From CAVSPO01 sp963730005 (GTDB lineage: Bacteria; Actinomycetota; Actinomycetes; Propionibacteriales; Propionibacteriaceae), in assembly GCA_963730005.1 (NCBI GenBank), contig CAVSPO010000013.1, positions 1-64,000 on the forward strand: DNA of 64,000 nt, in the 5' to 3' direction. The notes beneath the pieces were generated by a model. That model saw nothing but the letters and a program-made list of their open reading frames with translations. It searched no databases and was not told the DNA's origin. How positions within the stretch are numbered: position 1 is the stretch's first letter; every line of letters starts with the position of its first letter. Shown here piece by piece: positions 57,227 to 64,000 of the stretch. A program made the position numbers and the translations under genes.

Positions 57227-57256
57227 TTCGCTCTTCACTGTCGGGACGGTCCGGCA

Positions 57257-58594
57257 TCACCAACCGGAGAATGGCGCCACGTCGGCATCGGTGACGAGAC
57301 CGTCTGCGACGTCACAGATTGCCTGGTCAATCACCCGCACCGCGCGGTCGATGTCCTCAGCGCTGATGACCAGCGGCGGGGTGATCTCCAGGACGTTCTG
57401 GCCCACGGAGAAGACCAGCACCCCCAGCTGCCAGATGCGGTAGACCAGCTTTCGAGTGAAATCTGCCGCCACGCCGTTGCTCTGTCGATCGGTGACCAGC
57501 TCCAGTCCAATGCACAGCCCGTGACCGCGCACGTCGCCGATGTGCCGCGCACTGCGTCCGCCCTGGACGCCTTCGCCTCTCTGCAACGCCCGAAGACCTG
57601 CCAGGAAGTGCTCGCCCAGCTCCTGGCACCGCACCGGATAGTCGCCGTCGATCAGTTCGTCCAGCGTGGCCAGCGCGGCGGCGGCGCAGATCGGGTTGCC
57701 GGCCATGGTCAGCAACGCGGAGGCGGGGGGCTCGTCCAGCACCCATGCCGGGCCGACGGTTGCGCCGATGGGCAGGCCGCCGCCCAGCGACTTGCCCAGG
57801 CAGACGATGTCCGGCGTGATGCCTTCCAGCTCGTAGGTGAGCATGCGGCCGGGACGCCCCAGCCCCATCTTGACTTCGTCCACCATCAGCAGGGTGTCGT
57901 AGCGCTTCACCAGCTCGGCGAGCCGGGCCAGGAAGCCCCGCGGGGGCACCACGAAGCCACCATCCGAGAGGATGGGTTCGACGGCGACCACGGCCACGTC
58001 GCCGCCCTTGAGCACCGTCTCCACCTGGGCCAGGGAGTCGTCGACGGATTCCTCGATGGTTCCGGCATGCGGGCGGAACGGGTTGGGGTAGGGGACGAAG
58101 ACAGCGTTCGGATAAGGGTCGGCGCCACCCTCGACGAGGACACCGGAGACTTGCTGGGCCAGCCCGAAGCCGCCGTGGTACGAGTGCTGGAAGGCGACGA
58201 TGGTCTGCTTGCCGGTGGCCGCCCGGGCGGCCCGCAGCGCGACGTCGCAGGCGTCCGAGCCTGCGTGGCCGAGGTAGACGCGTCGCTCACCGGTGCCGGG
58301 CACGAGCTCGAGCAGCCGCTCGGCCAACTCGACAGCGCTGAAGTGCATGATCGACAGGCCCGCGCTGGGCGGGGCCTCGAAGGCCTTCGCGACGGCCTTG
58401 GCCACGCGCGGGTGCCCGTAGCCGAGCCCGGCCGCCGTCCACGTCGAGGTGAGGTCGACGTAGTCGCGACCGTCGACAGACGTCAGATGGGCACCCTTGC
58501 CGGACGCCATCGTCGCGGGAAAGAAGCGGAGCTTCTCGACGCCGGCGACACTCGCGGCGTCTCGGTCGATCAGCTCCTGGGTGCGGTCAGCCAC
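57257..58594 (-). CDS. class III (aspartate aminotransferase family) PLP-dependent aminotransferase
   Basis: A 445-residue omega-type aminotransferase. PLP site: VDEVKMGLGRPGRM with the Asp that holds the pyridine nitrogen, and LGKSLGGGLPIGA with the Schiff-base Lys. GHAGSDACDVALRAARAATGK contains the class III substrate/phosphate loop. The start is GTG at 58594, with AAGGAG 8 bp upstream. The amino donor and acceptor are not evident. The gene is next to a PuuE-type deacetylase on the same strand, 79 bp upstream, which suggests amine or purine/pyrimidine catabolism, but the pairing alone does not prove it. Confidence 0.9.
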   Translation of the reverse strand: MADRTQELIDRDAASVAGVEKLRFFPATMASGKGAHLTSVDGRDYVDLTSTWTAAGLGYGHPRVAKAVAKAFEAPPSAGLSIMHFSAVELAERLLELVPGTGERRVYLGHAGSDACDVALRAARAATGKQTIVAFQHSYHGGFGLAQQVSGVLVEGGADPYPNAVFVPYPNPFRPHAGTIEESVDDSLAQVETVLKGGDVAVVAVEPILSDGGFVVPPRGFLARLAELVKRYDTLLMVDEVKMGLGRPGRMLTYELEGITPDIVCLGKSLGGGLPIGATVGPAWVLDEPPASALLTMAGNPICAAAALATLDELIDGDYPVRCQELGEHFLAGLRALQRGEGVQGGRSARHIGDVRGHGLCIGLELVTDRQSNGVAADFTRKLVYRIWQLGVLVFSVGQNVLEITPPLVISAEDIDRAVRVIDQAICDVADGLVTDADVAPFSGW

Positions 58595-58636
58595 GAGTGG
58601 CTCCTTTCTGCAGGACTGGGCGGTGTGGAAACTGAC

Positions 58637-58666
58637 GGGGCGGGCGGGAATCACCCCACCCGCCCC
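58637..58666 (-). terminator. intercistronic hairpin between the deacetylase and aminotransferase genes
   Basis: GGGGCGGG and CCCGCCCC form an 8-bp G:C stem just after the deacetylase stop codon and about 40 bp before the aminotransferase start. It could reduce readthrough within the gene pair. Confidence 0.45.
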
Positions 58667-58672
58667 TGTCGC

Positions 58673-59653
58673 TCAGTGATTGGGCCGTTCCTCGGGCGAT
58701 GCGGGCCGCGGCACCTGTTCGATGAACTTGGTGGCGATGTCGATGCGTCGCATGAAGACGACGCCCTCCTGCTCCTTGGCCCACTCGATGAACTCGACCA
58801 GACCGTTCATGCGGGTGGGGTTTCCGGTGATGCGAGGATGGATGCCGATCGACATCATGCGGCCGCAGTCATCGCCGTCGTCCAGCAGCTGCAGCACGCA
58901 GCGCTTGGCGACGTCGACGAAGTCGGACGGTGAGCCGAAGCCGGTGCCCATGATGTAACGGCAGTCGTTGATGACGAGCGAATACGGCACCACCAGGTGG
59001 GACTTGCCGTTGGTGAAGGTCCAGTAGGGCAGGTCGTCGCCGTAGTAGTCGGAGTCGTAGAGGAAGCGTCCGTCTTCAACCAGCAACTCGCGGGTGTTCA
59101 CCGACATCTCGCGGCAGTACCAGCCCTGAGGTTTCAGGCCCAGCTTCTCGAAGGAATCCATCGCCATACCGATGAGTTCCTTCTCCTCTTCACGCGAGTA
59201 GTGGTAGTGGTCGATCCAGCGGTAGCCGTGGCCGACCAACTCGTCGCCGCGTTCGATGATCTTGCGGGCCACCTCGGGGTTGCGTTCCAGTGCGACAGCT
59301 GAGCCGAAGACGGTGATCGGCACATCCAGGCGGTCGAACTGGCGGAACATTCGCCAGATGCCGGCGCGTGAGCCGTACTCGTACATCGACTCCTTGGCCA
59401 GGTCGCGTTGGTCGTCCACCTCGAAGGGCAGCTCATACATGCCGTCATTCTTGTTGTCGCCCATTGCGAAGGTCAGCTCTGAGCCTTCTTCGTAGTTGAT
59501 GACGATGTTGATGGCGACCTTGGCGTTGCCTTCCCAGCGAATCACCGGAGGCTTTTCGCCATAGCCGCGAATCTCGCGGTCAGGGCCCGCCACGCCGGGG
59601 ATGTCGTCATTGCGATACCAGTGGTTCTTGGCCACCTGTGCCGGATCTGGCAT
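58673..59653 (-). CDS. PuuE-type polysaccharide deacetylase/allantoinase-like protein
   Basis: A 326-residue NodB-fold hydrolase of the PuuE (cofactor-independent allantoinase) group. Relevant stretches are VAINIVINYEEGSE near residue 48, ITVFGSAVALERNPEVARKIIERGDELVGHGYRWIDHYHYSREEEKELI, and IHPRITGNPTRMNGLVEFIEWAKEQ. The family covers allantoinases and other cyclic amidohydrolases or deacetylases. Substrate is not certain. ATG at 59653 with an AGGAG-like site upstream. It lies upstream of the aminotransferase gene and divergent from rfbB. Confidence 0.87.
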   Translation of the reverse strand: MPDPAQVAKNHWYRNDDIPGVAGPDREIRGYGEKPPVIRWEGNAKVAINIVINYEEGSELTFAMGDNKNDGMYELPFEVDDQRDLAKESMYEYGSRAGIWRMFRQFDRLDVPITVFGSAVALERNPEVARKIIERGDELVGHGYRWIDHYHYSREEEKELIGMAMDSFEKLGLKPQGWYCREMSVNTRELLVEDGRFLYDSDYYGDDLPYWTFTNGKSHLVVPYSLVINDCRYIMGTGFGSPSDFVDVAKRCVLQLLDDGDDCGRMMSIGIHPRITGNPTRMNGLVEFIEWAKEQEGVVFMRRIDIATKFIEQVPRPASPEERPNH

Positions 59654-59793
59654 GTGTGCGCTCCTTTACGCTTCGCGGATCTCATCAGACGCGATCTGCG
59701 GCACAGCCTAGCGGTCCCGGTCTTGCGTCTGGGGGCATGATTCCACGGCTCGCCACATTCTGCCGAAATGCGGAGTGCCATTAGGTTCTGAGC

Positions 59794-60792
59794 ATGGGCA
59801 ATTTCCTGGTGACGGGTGGCGCGGGTTTCATCGGCTCGAACTTCGTGCGTCAGGTGTTGAGCGGCACCGACCATTCGGTGACGGTGCTGGACGCACTCAC
59901 CTACGCGGGCAACCTCGACTCACTCGACGGGCTGCCGGCGGACCGGTTCACGTTCGTGCAGGGGGATGTGGCGGACGAGGAGGTGGTGGACGGCCTGGTC
60001 GGCCAGGCCGACGTGGTGGTGCACTTCGCGGCTGAATCCCACAACGACAACTCGTTGCGCGACCCGTCCCCCTTCATCCGTACGAACCTGGTGGGTACGT
60101 TCACGCTGCTGGAGGCCGCGCGGCGCCACCACGTGCGGTTCCACCACATCTCGACCGATGAGGTGTACGGCGACCTCGAGCTGGACGACCCGAACAGGTT
60201 CACCCCCGACACCTGCTACCGGCCGTCCAGCCCGTACTCGGCGTCCAAGGCCGGCTCGGATCACCTGGTGCGCGCCTGGGCGCGATCGTTCGGGCTGGAG
60301 GCAACGCTGAGCAACTGCTCCAACAACTACGGCCCCTACCAGCACATCGAGAAGTTCATCCCGCGCCAGATCACCAACGTGATCGACGGCCGCCGGCCCA
60401 AGCTGTACGGCGCCGGCCGCAACGTCCGCGACTGGATCCACGTCGAGGACCACAACTCGGCAGTGCTGGCCGTCATCGAACGCGGCCGGGTGGGGGAGAC
60501 CTACCTGATCGGCGCGGATGGCGAGTGCAACAACAAAGCGGTGATCGAGACGATCCTTGGGCTGATGGGCCAGCCCGCCGACGCCTACGACCACGTCAAC
60601 GACCGCCCAGGCCACGACCTGCGATACGCGATCGACGCGTCGAAGCTGCGCGCCGAGCTTGGCTGGGAGCCGCGCTACCGCGACTTCGAGTCGGGCCTGG
60701 CCGCCACCATCGACTGGTACCGGGAGAACGAGGCGTGGTGGCGGCCGCAGAAGGCCGCCGTCGAGGCCCGCTACGCGGCGCAGGGGCAGTGA
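59794..60792 (+). CDS. rfbB: dTDP-glucose 4,6-dehydratase
   Basis: A 332-residue extended short-chain dehydrogenase of the dTDP-rhamnose pathway. Cofactor motif GGAGFIGSNFVRQ at residues 7-19, catalytic YSASK near residue 148 with the preceding STDEVYGDL (Asp-Glu acid/base pair) and NNYGPYQHIEKFIP. Ends with the family's typical LGWEPRYRDFESGLAATIDWYRENEAWW. It is followed 2 bp later by the RfbC-RfbD fusion gene, so the two are cotranscribed. Confidence 0.95.
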   Translation: MGNFLVTGGAGFIGSNFVRQVLSGTDHSVTVLDALTYAGNLDSLDGLPADRFTFVQGDVADEEVVDGLVGQADVVVHFAAESHNDNSLRDPSPFIRTNLVGTFTLLEAARRHHVRFHHISTDEVYGDLELDDPNRFTPDTCYRPSSPYSASKAGSDHLVRAWARSFGLEATLSNCSNNYGPYQHIEKFIPRQITNVIDGRRPKLYGAGRNVRDWIHVEDHNSAVLAVIERGRVGETYLIGADGECNNKAVIETILGLMGQPADAYDHVNDRPGHDLRYAIDASKLRAELGWEPRYRDFESGLAATIDWYRENEAWWRPQKAAVEARYAAQGQ

Positions 60793-60794
60793 CC

Positions 60795-62189
60795 ATGGCT
60801 GAGCTGACGGTGCGCCAGACCGCGATCCCCGGCCTGCTGGTGCTGGACCTGCCCGTGCACGGAGACTCCCGCGGCTGGTTCAAGGAGAACTGGCAGCGCG
60901 CCAAGATGACCGCGCTCGGCTTGCCCGATTTCGGGCCGGTGCAGCACAACGTCGCGCTCAACGCGACGACCGGGGTGGCCCGGGGCATGCACGCCGAGCC
61001 CTGGGACAAGCTGGTTTCGGTGCTGACCGGGCGGGTGTTCGGCGCCTGGGTCGACCTGCGACCCGGTGCCACCTTCGGCGCCGTCGTGAGCCTGGAGCTG
61101 GGCCCGCAGACGGCGGTGTTCGTGCCGCGCGGGGTCGCCAACGGCTACCAGACCCTGGAACCAGGCACGGCCTATTCCTACCTGGTCAACGAGCACTGGA
61201 GCCCGCAGGCCAAGGCGTCCTACACCTTCGTCAACCTGGCCGACCCGCAGCTCGCGATCAGCTGGCCGATCCCGCTCGACCAGTCCGAGATCTCCGAGGC
61301 CGACCGGAACCATCCGTTGCTCGCAGACGTGACACCGATGGCGCCCAGACGCACGGTCATCGTCGGCGCCAACGGCCAGCTCGGGCGGGCCCTGGTGCAG
61401 CGCTTTCCCGACGCCATCGCCCTGCAGTATCCCGAATTCGACGTGACCCGGCCGGACGACCTTGCCCGGGTGCCCTGGGAGCAGGTCGGCACGATCCTCA
61501 ACGCCTCGGCGTTCACGGCGGTCGACGCGGCAGAAACTGCCGAGGGCCGGCGTGCCGCCTGGGCGGTCAACGTGGCGGGCGTGGCTCAGCTGGCCCGCAT
61601 CGCAACCGAGCACCGCGCCACGCTGGTGCACGTCTCCTCGGACTACGTGTTCGACGGCAGCGCCGAGCTGCACACCGAGGACGAGCCGTTCGCGCCGTTG
61701 GGTGTCTACGGGCAGACGAAGGCTGCCGGCGACACCGTCGTCGCCACGGTGCCGCGGCACTACATCGTGCGCACCTCCTGGGTGATCGGTGAGGGCAGGA
61801 ACTTCGTCGCGACGATGGCCGCGCTGGCGGCCAGGGACGTTGCACCGTCGGTCGTCGACGACCAGTTCGGGCGGCTCACCTTCACCGACGACCTGGCCCG
61901 GGCCATCTGTCACCTCGTCGACAGTGCTGCGCCCTTCGGTGTCTACAACGTGACGGGCGACGGCCCGGTGCAGTCGTGGGCCGGGATCGCCGCCGACGTG
62001 TTCCAGCTCTGCGGGCGTGACCGGGCAGGCGTCGTCCCGATCAGCACCGACGAGTACGGCCGCGGCAAGCAGCTTGCGCCCCGGCCGGTGCACAGCGCCC
62101 TGGCCCTGGACAAGATCAAGGCCACCGGTTTCCGGCCGGCACCTGTTGCGGAGTCGCTGGCGGCCTACCTGGCTGCCCACCCAGCCTGA
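60795..62189 (+). CDS. rfbCD: fused dTDP-4-dehydrorhamnose 3,5-epimerase and dTDP-4-dehydrorhamnose reductase (RfbC-RfbD)
   Basis: A 464-residue bifunctional protein. Residues 1-178 are the RmlC cupin epimerase (GDSRGWFKENWQ, RGMHAEPWDK with catalytic His66, FVPRGVANGYQTLE). Residues 184-464 are the RmlD reductase (GANGQLGRAL at 191-200, HVSSDYVFDGS, VYGQTKAAGD with the Tyr/Lys pair, VDDQFGRLTFTDDLAR). The fusion brings two successive steps of dTDP-L-rhamnose synthesis into one chain. ATG at 60795 is 3 bases beyond the rfbB stop. A fused form is known in some actinobacteria. Confidence 0.93.
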   Translation: MAELTVRQTAIPGLLVLDLPVHGDSRGWFKENWQRAKMTALGLPDFGPVQHNVALNATTGVARGMHAEPWDKLVSVLTGRVFGAWVDLRPGATFGAVVSLELGPQTAVFVPRGVANGYQTLEPGTAYSYLVNEHWSPQAKASYTFVNLADPQLAISWPIPLDQSEISEADRNHPLLADVTPMAPRRTVIVGANGQLGRALVQRFPDAIALQYPEFDVTRPDDLARVPWEQVGTILNASAFTAVDAAETAEGRRAAWAVNVAGVAQLARIATEHRATLVHVSSDYVFDGSAELHTEDEPFAPLGVYGQTKAAGDTVVATVPRHYIVRTSWVIGEGRNFVATMAALAARDVAPSVVDDQFGRLTFTDDLARAICHLVDSAAPFGVYNVTGDGPVQSWAGIAADVFQLCGRDRAGVVPISTDEYGRGKQLAPRPVHSALALDKIKATGFRPAPVAESLAAYLAAHPA

Positions 62190-62272
62190 CAAGCGGTTGG
62201 GTTTCTGGCGGTTCAGGTTCCTGGGGCGGCGGACGTTTGGGCTGGTGGGTGCCGGTGTGTCACGCTCATTGC

Positions 62273-63142
62273 ATGCGCGGAATCATCCTGGCCGGGGGGT
62301 CCGGGACTCGGCTGAACCCCATCACGCTCGGCACCAGCAAACAGTTGGTGCCCGTGTACGACAAGCCGATGGTCTACTACCCGTTGTCGACCCTGATCCT
62401 CGCCGGGATCCGCGACATCCTGGTCATCACCACCCCGCACGACATGCCCGCCTTCCAGCGGCTGCTCGGCGACGGGTCGGCGTTCGGGATCTCGCTGACC
62501 TACGCGGTGCAACCCCAGCCCAACGGGCTGGCCCAGGCGTTCACCATCGGGGCCGACTTCATCGGGAATGACTCCGTTTCGCTGGTGCTGGGCGACAACA
62601 TCTTCTACGGGCCCGGCCTGGGCACCCGGCTGCGGCGTTTTGAACTGCTCGACGGTGCTGCGGTCTTCGCCTACTGGGTGGCCAACCCGTCCGACTACGG
62701 CGTGGTGGAGTTGGACGGCGCCGGGCACGCGCGGTCGTTGGAGGAGAAGCCGGCGCGCCCGAAATCCAATTACGCGGTGCCGGGGCTGTACTTCTACGAC
62801 AACGACGTCGTCGAGATTGCCCAGGGGCTGGCGCCGTCGGCCCGCGGCGAGTACGAGATCACCGACGTGAACCTGGCCTACCTGCGCGCCGGCAAGCTCC
62901 AGGTTGAGGTGTTGCCGCGTGGCACCGCCTGGCTCGACACCGGGACCTTCGACTCGCTGCTGGACGCCGGCAACTACATCCACACCCTGCAGAAGCGGCA
63001 GGGGCTGCAGGTTGGTTGCCCCGAAGAGGCTGCCTGGCGGATGGGTTTCCTCACTGACGACGAGCTGCGCCAACGGGCCGAGCCGCTCGTCAAGTCCGGG
63101 TACGGCAGCTACCTGCTCGATCAGCTGAGCCGGCCGCACTGA
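62273..63142 (+). CDS. rfbA: glucose-1-phosphate thymidylyltransferase
   Basis: A 289-residue nucleotidyltransferase making dTDP-glucose, the first step of rhamnose donor synthesis. Signature MRGIILAGGSGTRLNPIT at the N-terminus, SKQLVPVYDKPMVYYPLS, GDNIFYGPGL and the EEKPARPKSNYAVPGLYFYD segment. TWLDTG-like WLDTGTFDSLLDA near the end is conserved in RfbA. It lies 83 bp after the fused rfbCD gene, with no terminator between, so it can be part of the same operon. The missing fourth enzyme function is covered by the fusion. Confidence 0.96.
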   Translation: MRGIILAGGSGTRLNPITLGTSKQLVPVYDKPMVYYPLSTLILAGIRDILVITTPHDMPAFQRLLGDGSAFGISLTYAVQPQPNGLAQAFTIGADFIGNDSVSLVLGDNIFYGPGLGTRLRRFELLDGAAVFAYWVANPSDYGVVELDGAGHARSLEEKPARPKSNYAVPGLYFYDNDVVEIAQGLAPSARGEYEITDVNLAYLRAGKLQVEVLPRGTAWLDTGTFDSLLDAGNYIHTLQKRQGLQVGCPEEAAWRMGFLTDDELRQRAEPLVKSGYGSYLLDQLSRPH

Positions 63143-63151
63143 GTCATTGGG

Positions 63152-63775
63152 TCAGCTCGCCCGCAGCAGCGGCTCGAACCACCGCAACAACGGCGTGACC
63201 GCGTCCCACAAACCTGCGATCTCGGCCGTCGCCTGCTGCGTTCCCGCCGACGCCGGGCTGACCTCGTGCAGAAGGTACAGCGACTTGTGGCGCAGCAGCC
63301 GAATCCGGGGGTGGTCGACCGGGTAGCCGCGAGGGGCCGTCCTGAGCTGGTCGCCGAGCAACTGCCAGCCGTCCTTCTCCAGACCCGCGACGATCCGCGC
63401 CAGCCTGGTTCCGGTCAGCTCGTCGTCGACGGCCGCGCGGTAGGCGGCCAGCGTCTGGCGCTCGGCGTGGTACCAACCGCCGCCGGCGACGAAGTCGTCC
63501 GCGTTCACCTCGAAGTACCAGCCGCAGGCCGGGCCGGTCGACACCTGCGCACCCTGGTGGGTCTTGTACGGCGTCTTGTCGGCGCTGAACCGCAGGTCGC
63601 GGTGGGGGCGGTACACCTTGGCCGCACCGAATTTGTCGGCCAACCCGGCGGCAATCGCCTCGACCGGGGCGCGGACCTGCGCCTCGTAGCGCGCCTTGTT
63701 TGCTTGCCAGAACTCGCGAGTGTTGTCCAGCCGCAGTTCGGCGTAGAACGCCATGGCATCGTCCGGAAAGGTCAT
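63152..63775 (-). CDS. DUF2461 (TIGR02453) family protein
   Basis: A 207-residue protein that begins MTFPDDAMAFYAELRLDNTREFWQANKARYE, a stretch typical of DUF2461, and has RFSADKTPYKTHQGAQVS and GWYFEVNADDFVAGGGWY in the middle. No activity is known for the family. ATG at 63775 has GAGGAGG 5 bp upstream; further in-frame sequence is not conserved. Convergent with rfbA (9 bp) and divergent from the truncated GNAT gene. Confidence 0.9.
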   Translation of the reverse strand: MTFPDDAMAFYAELRLDNTREFWQANKARYEAQVRAPVEAIAAGLADKFGAAKVYRPHRDLRFSADKTPYKTHQGAQVSTGPACGWYFEVNADDFVAGGGWYHAERQTLAAYRAAVDDELTGTRLARIVAGLEKDGWQLLGDQLRTAPRGYPVDHPRIRLLRHKSLYLLHEVSPASAGTQQATAEIAGLWDAVTPLLRWFEPLLRAS

Positions 63776-63872
63776 GATCCTCCTCGTTGCTGCCTCAGAC
63801 CACACCAACACGGTACCCAGCAGCACCGCCCTCACCAGTTCTGGTGCTGGGCGGGCCGGATAGCATCCAAGC

Positions 63873-64000
63873 ATGAGCAAACGCGAGCCCAGCAACGACC
63901 AGATCGAGGTCACGAGCAACCCCAACCGGTCCTGCTACGAGGTGCGGGTGAACGGTGAATTCGCGGGCGTGTGCGAGTACCAGCTGACCGACGACGTGAT
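63873..64000 (+). CDS. GNAT-family (YjdJ-like) N-acetyltransferase, truncated by the window edge
   Basis: Only the first 42 residues are visible: MSKREPSNDQIEVTSNPNRSCYEVR followed by VNGEFAGVCEYQLTDDV. The VNGEFAGVCEY segment fits the start of YjdJ-type small GNAT proteins, in which a beta hairpin with G-A-G is followed by YR. The acetyl-CoA loop would come later and is outside the window. Confidence 0.6.
   Translation, partial: MSKREPSNDQIEVTSNPNRSCYEVRVNGEFAGVCEYQLTDDV

Overview
The window is high-GC chromosomal DNA of an actinobacterium. The best guess at family level is Propionibacteriaceae, inferred from gene content rather than from a marker gene: polyphosphate glucokinase, a 504-residue succinyl-CoA:acetate CoA-transferase, pyruvate-phosphate dikinase, a mycobacterial-type inositol-3-phosphate synthase, the dnaK-grpE-dnaJ-hspR operon with HAIR operators, bifunctional-type dCTP deaminase and DUF1707/DUF1015/DUF1684/DUF2461 proteins. 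There is no rRNA, phage, insertion sequence or CRISPR array. One tRNA gene (tRNA-Gly, anticodon CCC) is present.

Layout. 0-14 kb: a PEBP protein, a Ski2-like helicase, an Eda-like protein without catalytic residues, two secreted wall proteins that share an unusual N-terminus (VldE-type and M23), glucose-6-phosphate isomerase, a SanA-like membrane protein, an aldo/keto reductase, argS, polyphosphate glucokinase, a DUF1707 protein and a PIG-L deacetylase. 14-24.5 kb: tRNA-Gly, a two-gene membrane-protein/PemK-like unit (both frames broken), a HAD phosphatase, a six-copy 25-bp hairpin repeat abutting the CoA-transferase gene, DUF1015, azoreductase, a Tat lipoprotein deacetylase, a TSUP exporter, an M20 peptidase and an RsmC/RlmG-like methyltransferase. 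24.5-34.9 kb: feoA-feoB-nfu iron operon, ppdK, dcd, an MprAB-like two-component pair, an AhpD-like protein and nadE. 34.9-39.3 kb: dnaK-grpE-dnaJ-hspR. 39.3-46.5 kb: ABC1 kinase, ino1, HAD, tpx, DUF1684, a CDF metal exporter and an unrecognised gene. 46.6-52.4 kb: a cell-surface glycan cluster (GtrA, a two-module GT87 protein, its half-length paralogue, a HAD-UbiA fusion). 52.5-57.2 kb: a beta-propeller protein, DedA and clpB. 57.2-64 kb: an aminotransferase with a PuuE-type deacetylase, dTDP-rhamnose genes rfbB, rfbC-rfbD fusion and rfbA, DUF2461 and a truncated GNAT gene.

How the parts connect. HspR, encoded last in the dnaK operon, should repress both its own operon (two HAIR elements) and clpB 15 kb away (one HAIR element). 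Central metabolism genes lean on polyphosphate/PPi (ppgK, ppdK) and CoA transfer, typical of propionate-forming actinobacteria. Several loci serve the envelope: wall hydrolases, rhamnose donor synthesis, and a polyprenyl-phosphate/GT cluster.

Caution on quality. Eight genes, most of them between 45.5 and 57 kb, carry twelve apparent frameshifts. Ten fit single-base insertions outside long homopolymers. I read these mainly as sequencing errors and annotate the genes across the breaks.
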